Source: Chloranthus sessilifolius (taxonomy: Eukaryota; Streptophyta; Magnoliopsida; Chloranthales; Chloranthaceae). From it: DNA of 64,000 nt. The stretch is from assembly GCA_021018995.1 (NCBI GenBank), contig CM037586.1, positions 146,734,060 through 146,798,059 on the forward strand, read 5' to 3'. A model generated the notes under the pieces. It did not search any database and was not told where the DNA came from. It saw only the letters and a program-made list of their open reading frames with translations. Within the stretch, counting starts at the first letter, position 1; each line of letters begins with the position of its first letter. Positions 33,540 through 45,590 of this stretch are shown piece after piece. A program made the position numbers and the translations under genes.

Positions 33540-36500
33540 GTATGTGTTATAGGTATGTTATAAATCTATGAAAAAGGGTGCTATGTAGCACATGACGCAC
33601 GAGTGTTGGTAGACCCAGGGTCTACCCACTCCTTCATAACCCCTAGATTTGCAAAGAAGATGAAGATTGTCCCGGAGACACTGGACTTTGTGTTATCAGT
33701 GTCTATCCCAACAGGAGAATTAGTGGACACAGAGTTAGTCTGCAAATCGGTAGTAGTAAGCGTTCGGGATCACGTTGTCTACGAACTAGACGCAAAATTA
33801 ATATTGTTGGACATGCAAGGATTCGACGTGATCCTTGGCATGGATTGGTTGTCTCATCATTGTGCAACAGTGGATTGCAAGGACAAGGTTGTCATTTTCT
33901 GACCTAAAACGAGGAGATCGTTTCGATTTCGAGGAGAGAGATCGACACAGGTGCCACTCATATCTGTAGTGAGAGCAGAACGTTTAATCAGAAAGGGGTG
34001 TAGCGGTTATTTGGTGTTCCTGAAAGAAGATAAAGAAGAAAAGAATATTATCTCTGAGATAGTAGTAGTGTGAGAATTCCTAGACGTATTTCCAGAAGAA
34101 TTGCCGGGATTACCCCTAGAAAGAGAAGTGGAATTTGCTATCGACTTAGCGCCAGGAACGGAACCTATTTCAAAGGCACCTTACAGGATGGCCCTTGCAG
34201 AGTTGAAAGAGTTGAAAGAACAATTGCAAGAGCTCATGGATAAAGGATTCATAAGACCAAGCGTGTCTCCATGGGGAGCACCAATTCTATTCATGACAAA
34301 GAAAGATGGGTCGACGCGGTTGTGCATTGACTACCATCAATTGAACAAAGTCACTGTGAAGAATCGATATCCGTTGCCAAGAATAGATGACTTGTTCGAT
34401 CAGTTGCAAGGAGCGAAACATTTTTCCAAGATCGATCTAAGATCTGGATACCATCAGTTAAGGGTCAAGGCTGAGGACATTCAGAAAACGACATTTAGAA
34501 CACAGTATGGACACTATGAATTTCTGGTGATGCCATTCAGATTGACGAACGCATCAGCGTCGTTTATGGACTTAATGAATCGGGTGTTTAAACTACACCT
34601 AGACTCCTGCGTTGTCGTGTTTGTTGATGGCATCCTAATTTACTCAAAATCAAAGACGGAGCATGAAGAACACTTACGAGTCGCTCTACAAACCTTGCGT
34701 GAACACCAATTGTACGCCAAGCTCAGCAAATGTGAGTTATGGCTAGAAGAGGTTAGCTTTTTAGGACATGTCATCTCAAAGCATGGTGTCACAGTAGATC
34801 CCGCTAAGATCGAGGCAGTAGTAAACTGGGAGCAACCAAAGACCATGATAGACGTCCGAAGTTTTCTCGGACTGGTAGGTTATTATCTACGTTTCGTCAA
34901 GGGGTTTTCAAAAATATTGGAACCTCTTACGAGGCTTACAAGAAAGGATTCGAGATTTGAGTGGAGTGAGGCGTGCGAGAAGAGTTTTCAAGAACTCAAG
35001 AAGAGACTCACCTCAGCTCCAGTGTTAGCCATTCCATCAAGCAGTGGAGGATTCGCAGTCTACAGTGATGCTTCGTATAACGGGTTGGGTTGTGTACTAA
35101 ATCAATATAAAAAGGTAATAGCTTACGGGTCAAGACAGTTGAAAGAGCACGAAAAGAAATACCCAACACATGATCTGGAACTAGCAGCGGTCATATTCGC
35201 ATTGAAGATATGGTGACATTATTTATACGGAGAAACGTTTGAAATTTTCACTGACCATAAGAGCCTCAGATATCTACATAGAAGGAACTAAATATGAGGC
35301 AGCGTAGATGGATGGAATTCCTCAAAGACTATGACTGTTCCATACAGTACCATCTAGGCAAAGCTAACGTAGTGGCCGATGCCTTGAGTTGGAAGAGTTC
35401 AAATTTCAGTATTAGTCTAATTTCGAGTATACATCGATGGAAACTGTTGGAGGATCTAGCACTATGTGGTGCAGACATATAACCACAAGCCACAGGAGCC
35501 TTCTTAGCCAACATATCAGTGAAATCGGTGATATTCGAACACATACGAGAACTATAGATGAAAGACCCAATTCTAACCAAGATGCGTCAAGATGTAACTG
35601 AAGGTATTACATCTGAGTTTTCGATCAAGGATGACGGCTCCTTAGTATTCAAGGGCCGACTTTGCATCCCAGACAATGCCGATCTGCGACGAACAATTCT
35701 TGATAAATCTCACAAGTCAAACTATGCTATCCACCCTAGAAGCACAAAGATGTATCAAGATTTGAAAAAGAATTACTGGTGGAGAGGCTTGAAACAAGAT
35801 GTAGCAGAGTATGTGTTGTGATGTTTGATGTGCCAACAAGTGAAGATCGATCATAGACACCCCGCAAGCCTATTACAGCCTCTACCCATACCGGAATGGA
35901 AGTGGGAATCTATCTCCATGGATTTCATAGTCGGTCTACCGCGAACTGCAAAGAAGTATAATGCCATTTGGGTAGTAGTCGATCAATTGACTAAGTCAGC
36001 GCACTTCTTGCCTTACAACACGATGTACACGACGGGAAGACTGGCAAAGCTCTATATGAAAGAGATTGTCCATTTACATGGGATTCTGAGTAGCATTGTT
36101 TCCGACCGGAACCCATTATATATATCAAAGTTTTGGAAGAAATTTCAAGAAGGAATGGGAACGAGACTAAATTTTAGTACGGCGTTCCACCCACAAACTA
36201 ACGGACAGATTGAAAGGGTCAATCAAATCATTGAAGACATGCTTAGGGCATGTATGTTAGAATTACAGGGATCGTGGGATCAACACCTACCATTAATTGA
36301 GTTCGCATATAATAATAGTTTTCAGACGAGCATCGGGATGGCACCGTATGAAGCCTTATACGAAAGACGATGTAAATCGCTAATCAATTGGGAGGAAATT
36401 GGCGAGAAATTTGTTTTGGGACCCGAGCTACTTAAAGATAACACGGCTATTGTCCGCATGATCAGGGAAAGACTAAAGGCAGCTCAAAGCAGACAGAAAA

Positions 36501-36967
36501 GTTACGCTGACATCAAGCGGACGAGCATGGACTTTAAGGTGGGAGAACATGTTTTCGTGAAGGTGTTGCCTATGAAAGGCGTGATGAGGTTCGGAAGGAG
36601 AGGCAAGCTAAGTCCCCGCTACCTTGGACCATTTGAAGTTTTGGGTCGAGTAGGAGAAGTAGCCTACCGCGTTGGATTGCCACCATTGTTTGATCAGGTA
36701 CACAATGTATTCCACGTATCTATGCTCAGGAAGTATCTCAATGACCCTGATCACGTGCTGAGCGGCCAATCATTCGAAATGCATGAAGATATGACCATGA
36801 TTGAAGAGCCGGTAGAAATTTTAGATCAAAAGGAACAAGTGTTGCGAACAAAGGTCATTCCCTTAGTGCTTGTCCGATGGAAGAACCATCCGATCGAAGA
36901 AGCAACGTGGGAACGGGAGGCTGACGTCAAGGAACAATACCCCAATTTGTTCAAGGACACCAACTAG
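33540..36967 (+). pseudogene. Gypsy-1 pol region: protease, RT, RNase H, integrase, chromodomain
   Basis: Domain order from sequence: aspartic protease (DPGSTHSFITPRFAKKM, near 33610), reverse transcriptase ([20 protein letters not shown] and [12 protein letters not shown], near 34360-34460), RNase H ([15 protein letters not shown], near 35055), integrase zinc-binding region (near 35720-35840), integrase core (WESISMDFIVGLPR, FSTAFHPQTNGQIERVN) and a C-terminal chromodomain (near 36870). Order RT-RNase H-integrase is Gypsy-type. Broken in several places. Confidence 0.92.
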
Positions 36968-37159
36968 TTTCTTTATTAATATGATGAAGTGCAAATGTTT
37001 GTTTTAGATTATCAATTTATAGTTAAAACGAACCAAATGTGTGCCATTGAAATTCGAGCATGATAAAATATTTTTGCCTGAACAAAATTTTCAAGAGAAG
37101 TAAACTGGAATGAACAGTATACTAGTAAAGATGTGAATTTGTGAGGACAAGAAAGCGTC

Positions 37160-37398
37160 GTTTGGCGCGCTCGAGCAATAAATTATACTCGCTCGCGCGA
37201 GTAGCATGAAATAATAATAAAAAAAGAGTTTCTAGCATCGCTCGAGCGAGGGGTAGTGACCGCTCGAGCGAGGTCTATTGGTCGCTCGAGCGAGGTTTAT
37301 TAACCGCTCGAGCGAGGCCATGGAAATATATGTTAACGTCCTGTGCTTGCCCGAGCGATAACTAACGACCGCTCGAGCGAGGGGGAACTATATATAGT
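37160..37398. promoter_or_regulatory. Internal palindrome array with TATA-like box ahead of ORF3 (Gypsy-1)
   Basis: Five full CGCTCGAGCG palindromes plus degenerate copies occupy 37160-37385, between the end of pol and ORF3, and are followed by CTATATATAG at 37388-37397. The same arrangement exists in Gypsy-2 (61740-61947). Since this is the motif found in the LTRs, the array plus TATA box plausibly forms an internal promoter for ORF3, about 205 bp upstream of its first ATG. This function is inferred. Confidence 0.6.
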
Positions 37399-37598
37399 TG
37401 ACGGGAGACTGAGCGCTCATTCATCTTCAAGCGAGAAGATTGGAGCTGAGCGAAGGGTTTAGGGCTTGTCATCTTCAACCTTTTTCCGTCCGATTCGAGC
37501 CGGATTGTGACGATCCGATCCGTTCAAAACCTTCTTCTAGGTAAAATCTACCCCTTTTTGAAATTTTTTGAAGTTTTCAAAACCTCTTTAGACATCTA

Positions 37599-38888
37599 AT
37601 GGCTTCAAGCCCTAACCTACAACCTAGGAAGCGGATGGCGAATCGATCGCCGTTGGCGTGCAACAAAGCGCCATAAGCTTCACAACCATCGCCAAACCCA
37701 TCCACCACCCCAATCACACTAGACGATTGGTGGGGGGCCAAAGTTTTCGAAACCGAATGGGATATACATCCCTCTTGTTTTGGGGATCCAACGTCCACCC
37801 AATGGACATCGGACTTCCTCACCAACAACAATCTTAAAACCCTACTTACGCCGTTCGGAGATCGGTATTACCCGAGACTGGTGAAATTATTTTACCAAAC
37901 CCTAAATATGAACGTGAATGAGGACGCTATCCTCGTCACAATAGATGGAAATGAACTAATCTTTAACTGTCTGAAATTTCATCGGTCATGAAATGTCCCC
38001 ACATCTACACCCCTAGCCCACTCATCCTACCACCTTTTTCTGGGAACGTCGAATTCCCAACGATTATTTCCGACATCACCGGCGGCACATCCGCTTCGGG
38101 ACAATCTATTACCCGATCACAGCTACCGCCACGTATGTGGCTTCTAGACGTCATTTTCAAAAAGAATCTACACCCAACCAGCCATGATCAAGAACGCCAT
38201 GACGCGTTTCTGCGGGCCTTACACACCGCATTCCATAATAGGTGGATCAACGCACCTATGGTCACCATAAAGGGCATGGCAATGCTTATAAAAGGAATGT
38301 AAAGGGTGTTGTTCCTCCACTCATCAACCGACTACCTTATGCTCGGTTGATTTCCCGACTCCTAGACTCTCAGAATGGAAAGGGAGGATTTAAGATCTGG
38401 GCCGACGAGTTATTCCTCACCGATAACGTCATCCCCTATTTGGCCCAAGATTGGAGCCAAAACTTAAAGAGTCTTCAAACTAGCATCAACAAGAAAAAAG
38501 ATCGTCAGGTCTCCCGACAAACCACGCATCAAGCGTCGGCAGGACCGACCACTCCCTCTACCTCATTTTCATAGCCCATACCCACTACCGACACTGCCAT
38601 GATGCGGGAGATCCTTCAGCAGGGGCGGGCGATCAGATTGCATCAGAGGTTTCAGGAGGCACTACTTATCGACCTCATGGGCCAAGCCTACCCGCAGTCA
38701 TACATGCAGCGCGTCGGTGCCATGAGAGATGCTATTTTGGAGCGTCTAGCTCGGGCCCTGCTACGAGGGGTGCTACAGCGAGTACCACTACCGTCAGGGT
38801 GATTGACGAGGATGAGGATGACGAGAACTATGAGGATGATGATGACTCCGATGACAACGACGACGACTATGAGGAGGATGACGACTAG
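37599..38888 (+). pseudogene. Gypsy-1 ORF3: extra sense ORF after pol
   Basis: An additional coding region lies in the same sense as gag-pol between the chromodomain and the 3' LTR. It begins MASSPN.Q, has a basic and Pro-rich N-terminus, a central region (YTPSPLILPPFSGNV, RSQLPPRMWLLDVIFKKNLH, RHDAFLRALHTAFHNRWINA, LPYARLISRLLDSQNGKGG) and ends in a strongly acidic Asp/Glu tail. The central region resembles the putative plant transposon protein domain found in accessory ORFs of some plant Gypsy elements (my recognition, not searched). No catalytic residues can be named. The copy is broken; Gypsy-2 has a related one. Confidence 0.65.
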
Positions 38889-39298
38889 GTAGTCACATTA
38901 ATTTTCTTTTTGGGAAATTAAAATGTAATATGTTGTTAAAACATTTCGTGGTGAGGTGGTTTTGGTCAGTTTATTTACAAACTATCATGACATGAATGTC
39001 ACAATTTTTGTGGTTGGTTAACGTAATATTTGTATAGCTATTTAGTGTTATAATAACAATTAGTTGCATGCTAAGGAAGATACTTCATATCGGCATTATT
39101 CTTGATATCATCATCATTCTTGACTATTTGGGTATAAGTTGACATGGTTTAACGCAAGTTGTTGCGAGATTTGACCATTTGCTCAATTACCAGATGACAT
39201 GTGAAGCTAGCCTGTTCATGGCTTGGTAGTAGTAGTAGTACCTAGTTATGTGAGTAGTGTCAATTTTCGAGGATGAAAATCGTATAAGTTGGGGTGAT

Positions 39299-41463
39299 TG
39301 CCACAACCCCAGATTTTGAGAAACGTGCACGTCATACACCATATACATGTATATGTGTTTCACAAGGAAACCAAAACTAGCCTGTATACACTATATGTGT
39401 ATGTGAGAAACACACTAGTATTCCCTAACTTATAAGTATATAAGTGAAAGAGAGAGGAGAGAAGAGCCCCATACGTAAACTCAATTCTAGCCTAAATAGA
39501 GAGAAGGAGAAATAGAGAGAAAGAAAAGAAGTGCCTAGTAAAGAACTAGGGTTTTGTTGGGACTTAAATCGGTGGAAGATTTGGAGCAAAGGTTGGAGGA
39601 GGAACCTTGGAGATCTTTTCGTCTAGTAGAGTGTTAAATCGTGGATTGAACTTGCGCGAGATCTATCGTTGGAGGTATGTTTAAGGCATGATAAATGCTT
39701 AGGCATATTTTAAATAACAGATAGAATGTTGGTTGAATGATGCTTATTGATATTAAGGGCTGAATGAGGGGAGAAATAGTTTTCTCGAACAGATCGAGTA
39801 GTAAAAGTTATCGCTCCTTGCTCGAGCGGTCTAAAGTGCTCGCTCGAGCGAGGACAAACTATAAAAGTATAACTCTGGGCTCACTCGAGCGGTTCCTAAA
39901 ATAAAGGGGAAGCTCGCTCGAGCGAGGTCTCCAGAAATGCTTCAGCGGCTCGATTTAACCGCTCGAGCGACCTCTATTTAACCGCTCGAGCGAGGTCAAG
40001 TGACCGCTCGAGCGAGGATTGGTGCTCGCTCGCGCGAGGCACCACTCAGTTATTAAAATTATTGGTGTAGAAACATGGAGGCTATGCGCTCCAATGATTC
40101 TAGTAACCTTTCTAAGCATATTCTAAATACATGAAATATAGGTTTGATGCAGGATCGTGAAGCATAAACCTCTACGAGAAAGCGTGCTTTGAAATTTTGT
40201 TGAGGTAGGGAATATTCTTAAAACATGTATTTTATTTCGTCAACTCATATATGCAGGATAATTCTATTAAAAGTTGAGTATTGTATGATCTTTCTAAAAA
40301 GGGTATGTGCGTAAGCTTCAAGTGAAATCATGAAGTCCCAAGGGGACGAAATATTGAAATGTGAGCACCTAAATGAGGTATTAAATCAGTAGTATCCCAG
40401 GGATACGGATGAAAATAAACCGTTAAACTAAAGCATAATGATAAGGCCTAATGTACTAAAAATTAGCACAAGTCACGGTGAATAACTATATGTAAAGCAC
40501 ATCGATATTTTTATTATTTGAAGTTTGATTAGAATACCCCACCGACGTGGCGGGATACCTACGACTGACGTGGCAGAATATCCGTGACCGGTACGGCGGC
40601 CAATCCGTATACTTATAGCATATCCCAGGGATGTAGATTAAGAATAGACCCTGCCACCTATGAGAAAGGGGCCTGGGCAGTATTCCCAGGGAATACATAC
40701 AACAATTGTCTAGTAGACGACGATGGTGGGTATTCCATCGGGGCTCGATGCTATATTGCTCGGGGATTATTTAAGTTAAAGGTTTAAGTGATTGGGCAGA
40801 ATTCATAACTAAACCAATAAAATGAGAACAAACAACACCATGAAAGGAAATCAGCTGTATCCATTTTAGATATTCCAGTTATATCATCTGTTCTGTGTAA
40901 AAATGATATCTAGTAAATTGTTCTTTCAAAACTGCTAACATATATGTGAGATTTAATCTATATGTTCACTTTGTTTTCCTATTAAGCTAGGATGTAGCTC
41001 ACCCCCTTAGACTATACGCCGCAGGTTCAGGACTAGCGGCAACAAGGACTTCTGGAGACTTTGATCCAGGGGATTCAGACTACGTACCCACTGAGGAATC
41101 AGAGCCTCCTCCTGAGGAATTCTTCTAGGAGACCCACTGCGTACTTTGAGAGTGAGTTGAGAGTATTAGGCACGGCTTGGTATATCAAGCCTCTTTATTG
41201 AATGAAATTAAATACGGTATGCTTTTGATAAAACATTTGGGGTGAACATTCATATAACGGCTTGGGTAAGTTCTTATGCCCATGAATTGGCATGGGACAA
41301 GGACTGCCTTTAGGGACCATAACTATTTTTTTTATATGAGAACTCGTTTAGAGTAAAATTTTGGCTTGCATATACCAAATGCATCTTAAAGGTTTCATGG
41401 GAACGGCCTTGAGGGTCGTGCTGATGGCACGGATTTTGGAGCATCAAAATTCGGGCTGTCACA
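39299..41463 (+). repeat. 3' LTR of Gypsy-1
   Basis: Starts TGCCACAACCCCAG after the purine-rich AAGTTGGGGTGA and ends GGGCTGTCACA. It matches the 5' LTR along its length at about 97%, including the palindrome array. Confidence 0.93.
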
Positions 41464-41468
41464 GTTTC

Positions 41469-43720
41469 TCCTTTTTTGATTCCCACTAAAAATGTGATCT
41501 TCAAGAAATTTTACACTTGAAGTTTCCACAATCTCTAGTGGTCTCGAAGGGCAATAGAATCTGTATGCTCGAGTATGCTCTGGATAACCTATAACGTAAC
41601 ATGTGACAGTGCGAGGATCAAGTTTCTTCAGCTCAAGATTATAAAGTTTTGCTTTAGCTAAACATTTCCACACATGGAGATGATTCAAACTAGGCTTGTG
41701 ATCGGTCCAAATCTTGTAATGGGTTTCAGGAGCTGCTTTACAGGGTACCCTATTTATAATGTAAACCACTGTTTTGAGAGCTTTTCCCCAAAAACTCTCA
41801 GGAAGAACATAAAGACTCATCATACTCTGTATGACATCCTGATATGTATGATTTCTCTTTTCAGAGATGTCATTTTGTTGTGCTATACCTGGAGCAATGT
41901 ATTGAGGAACTATGTCCTGTTCCTTTAGGTATTCAATGAAGGGTCCATGATTTACACCGTCTTTATCCATTTTCCCGTAATATTCATCTCCATGATCTGA
42001 TCTAAGACTCTTTATCTTTTTCTCTAACTGTTTCTCTACCTCAGTTTGAAAGATTTTGAACATGTCGTGTGCCTCGGATTTGTGATGAATTAGATACACA
42101 TATACATATCGTGAGAAATCATCTATAAAGTTGATAAAGTAACGATGCCCACCATGTGAAGGAGTAGAGAAAGGGCCACAAATGTTAGTGTGAATGAGAT
42201 GCAATGACTCAGATGATCTTGAAGCTTCAAACTTGCGTTGTTTTATCATTTTTCATTTAATACATTGAATACAGGTTTTAAAATCACTAAAATCGAGAGG
42301 TATAAGAATATTATTTTTGACCATAGTCTTTAGTCTTTTCTTTGATGCATGACCTAACCATATATCTATGTCAAAGCATGAAAGAAATTTCTGCCAAAAG
42401 CGAATGCTTGGACCCGGATGAGGTGGAAGAAACATATACTGAAGAAGAAGTAGAATCAATATCAAGAGATAGCTGAAATAACCCGTCCATCAATAAACCA
42501 TGCCTTACTAAAGCAGAATGTAGAGTAATAGATAAATCACCATCAGAAAAGGTGAAACAATATCCATGACCAAGTAATCTAGATATGGAAATAAGGTTTC
42601 GTCAGAATGAAGGAATAAAATAAATATCCTGCAATATCAAAATATGTCAAGAGTCTAAAATAAGGCGGTAAGCGACAACGGCCTCAACTTTAACCGCTTG
42701 TTCATTTCTGAGGAAAATTCTCTCATCCGGTCTTAGACTTCTCCTGTTAATTAGCAGACTCGAACCTGCACAGAGGCACCTAAGTCAACCCACCACGAAC
42801 CTTCTGAAACATTTACTAGATTTGATTCAAAAGAAACATGTGCGAAGTTAATACCTCCTCGCTGCTTCTTCTTCATAATATTTTTTTACAAGTAATAATC
42901 TTTCTTGATATGACCTTTATTCTTGCAGAAGTGGCAGCCATCATCATCGTTGACCTCAACTGCTTTTAGCTTGGAATCTTTCTTAATCCCCTTACTGTTG
43001 TAGTGGTTCTGATCCTTCTTCTTGAAATTCTTCTTATGAGCTAGCTTGTAAGCTGGATTATAGGAAGGATTGTGGCCAAAATTAGCAGACTCAACTTTGT
43101 TTTCACGAAGCCTCTCTTCTTCAATCACGCATATTGAGATCAATTGATTCAAATCCCATTTGTCCTTCTGAGCATTATAATTTACTTTAAAAGTATCAAA
43201 TTACTTAGGAAGGAAAACAACAGCTAAATGCACTACGGCTTCTTCTTCGATGGTAATTCCTTATTTTTTAAGCTTCATAGCTAACATGGACATTTTAAGA
43301 ATAAATTCTCACACACTCCCATTGCCATTATATCGCATATTGACCAATTGCACTAAATAGTCATACTGTAGGGATTTTACTGTTACAACGAACTGGTCTT
43401 GGATGATCTTCAATAATTCTTTGGTTGTTTCGATAGTTGTAATACCACCTCTAATGGGTTTAGTAATAGAAGTGTATATGATCATCATTATCATACGATT
43501 TGTCTTGTCCCATCAAGCGTATTGGGCCTTTTGAATTTTAGTGGCGTTGGATGGTAAAGTTGGCTTGTTCTCCGTGAGAACAAAGTCCTAATCCATATAT
43601 CTAAGGGTCAAATCAAGACTCATCCGTCAGGAGTTATAATTGGTATCATTAAGTTTTTCGATACTGGCCATCTGTTGGTGTAAGACTGATCCGTCCATAG
43701 CTGATATGAAAAAGAATGAT
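41469..43720 (-). pseudogene. Copia-1 gag and integrase remnants
   Basis: Read on the minus strand, gag starts near 43700 (MDGSVLHQQMASIEKL), followed by a zinc knuckle (CHFCKNKGHIKKD, near 42930), the GAG-pre-integrase block (WLGHASKKRLKTM, near 42340) and the integrase core (FINFIDDFSRYVYVYLIHHK, IKSLRSDHGDEYYG, near 42150-41970). The integrase part ends at the Gypsy-1 duplication GTTTC, and the same coding region resumes at 29720 on the other side of Gypsy-1. Fossil with many breaks. Confidence 0.88.
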
Positions 43721-45590
43721 TATCAATGCATTATTCAATTAGAACTTTAGAAAATAAAAATTCATATTCAGGATCAAGGTTGAATTAATTAGAGTGTAAA
43801 CAAGTATGTGCAAAGGAACATTCACTCTAAGGGACAAACTTCACTCATTGTCTCAGCATTACCTTAGGGCAGAAGCTGACTTGTTGTAAGTCTCCCTAAG
43901 TTTGTGTTTAGGAATACACATAGACCTAGTCAGATGTGTTTTTTATTTGATCGAAGCTATCCATCAGCTTAGGCTAGAAGTGTTGCCCTTCTCTCACCTA
44001 GACACACATGACTATTCTACTCATTCTATCTATATGAATTTTTTAAATCAGCTTTGACTAGAAATAGTAGTTCACACAGACGAATGCACATGCAATCATA
44101 ATGAAATTGAATTTCAAAATTTAAGGCTAACGTGTCCTCAATGGGTCGGTCACTTTTGGACAGACTACAAACCTACTTTGGCTACGCATCCCGAAACCAT
44201 TGCTTTACCGTTCTACCTAGATCTCTTTATAGATAGAACTAAAGCTCCTAGACATTCTATCATGTCAATAGTTCATATTTTCATTCTAAAAGAATGCCTA
44301 CATACTAATTTGAATAAATTTAATTTCATAAAGAAAGTTTATGGTAAAAGACATTGTATGTGTTCTATTTATATATAATAGGTTCATTAACAAGAAAATT
44401 ACACATAATTTTATTACGAACAATGAAATGATAATATAAGAGGAACAAGTAGAAAAGGTTCAACAATTTTTGTATAATATGAGGGAAATAGGTATAATTA
44501 TATTAAATATATTTAATGAACTTTGACTAGAATTTTCAATTCCAAAGTAGTATCAGACAGTCCAAACAAAGAGTCCAACATATAAAACTCATTGAGTAAA
44601 CCAAAATCGATAGGTCATATGTGTAAATCGGAAATATACATCTTCAGATATTGCATTCTAAAGGTTGAGCCTAAATTAGATTCAATGTGGTGGTGAAAAC
44701 AAATTTATAGAATTAAACTGATATTTACAATACGTAGAAAACATAATAAAAATTAGGTTGTAATGAATAATTCAAAAAGCACCAGCTTTAGTGCTTTAGC
44801 TTCACATGGGATAGCCACCCATTAAAGTAAAAACAAAAATTTTAAAAGTCGGCTGTAATATTTTATGTTATATGATACTACAGTGTACACATCAGGCTTT
44901 GGATATATATGTTATATCTAATATTATATATTATGTTGAAGTAATCGGTTGTAATATTTTATGTTATATTATACTACAATGTACACAACAGCCTTTGGAT
45001 ATATGTTATATATAATATCTAACATTATATATTATGTTGAAGCACACAACAGCAGCTTTTGTAAGTAGGTTCCTCCGGCAAAACATATATTATATAGTAT
45101 ATAATGATTTGTATATATATATATATATATTTGCTAGAAGTAAACAGCCGATGATGCATCCAGGTCGCACATGATAGGCGCCAACGATGACGGTAACCTG
45201 TTATCTTAAGGGAGTAAGCAGTCCTAAAGTCGACGGTCCAACGCTCTGGCCAACGGCCGCCAACACTAGGAATCGTCCGGTACTGGTCCGGTGGTCGTCC
45301 GGTGAGCCAAAGAGGTGTACCGGCGATGGTAAGGTGAGATAAATTCACCGATCATCTTCTCCAACCATCCGCTGTATTTTTTTTTTTAAATTTTATTTTA
45401 TGCGCTATCTGATGGCCAGCCAGTGGGTATCTGATAGATCACCAACCGATCAGAGCCGCCGGCGGCGGGAAAACCCCCACCAGAGCTGTCGGTGAGCTTA
45501 CCGCGACGGGAAACTGAGCGGGGGTTTTTATTTATTTATTATTATTTATGATTGAAAATAAATCAACATTAACCAGACTCTGATACCAAT
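43721..45590 (-). other. Copia-1 leader between LTR and gag
   Basis: This is a long (1.9 kb) leader. It carries the Met-tRNA primer-binding site at about 45577-45588, a GC-rich patch (45140-45520) and a 95-bp tandem duplication at 44848-45043. It is longer than a typical Copia leader, so it may hold a further small insertion that I cannot delimit. Confidence 0.55.
44848..45043. repeat. 95-bp tandem duplication in the Copia-1 leader
   Basis: Two direct copies start near 44848 and 44943. They share GGCTGTAATATTTTATGTTA-like and ATTATATATTATGTTGAAG words and have diverged by several percent. Confidence 0.85.

Larger units (their letters stand above)
29726..41463 (+). mobile_element. Gypsy-1: chromovirus-type LTR retrotransposon with extra ORF
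   Basis: An 11.7-kb element bounded by LTRs of 2183 and 2165 bp and by the 5-bp duplication GTTTC (29721-29725 and 41464-41468). Part order is LTR, primer-binding site, gag, protease, reverse transcriptase, RNase H, integrase, chromodomain, palindrome array, ORF3, polypurine tract, LTR. The chromodomain (VLVRWKNHPIEEATWE) places it among chromoviruses, probably the Tekay/Del group. The LTRs differ by about 3% (15 differences in the first 500 bp by hand). It is broken in roughly ten places and could move only with help. It sits inside Copia-1 between the integrase and RT parts, in opposite orientation. Confidence 0.93.

Noticed and set aside
41395-41470. C-terminal extension of the Copia-1 integrase frame into Gypsy-1
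   Set aside because: The frame simply runs across the Gypsy-1 insertion junction into its LTR and is not a real fusion.
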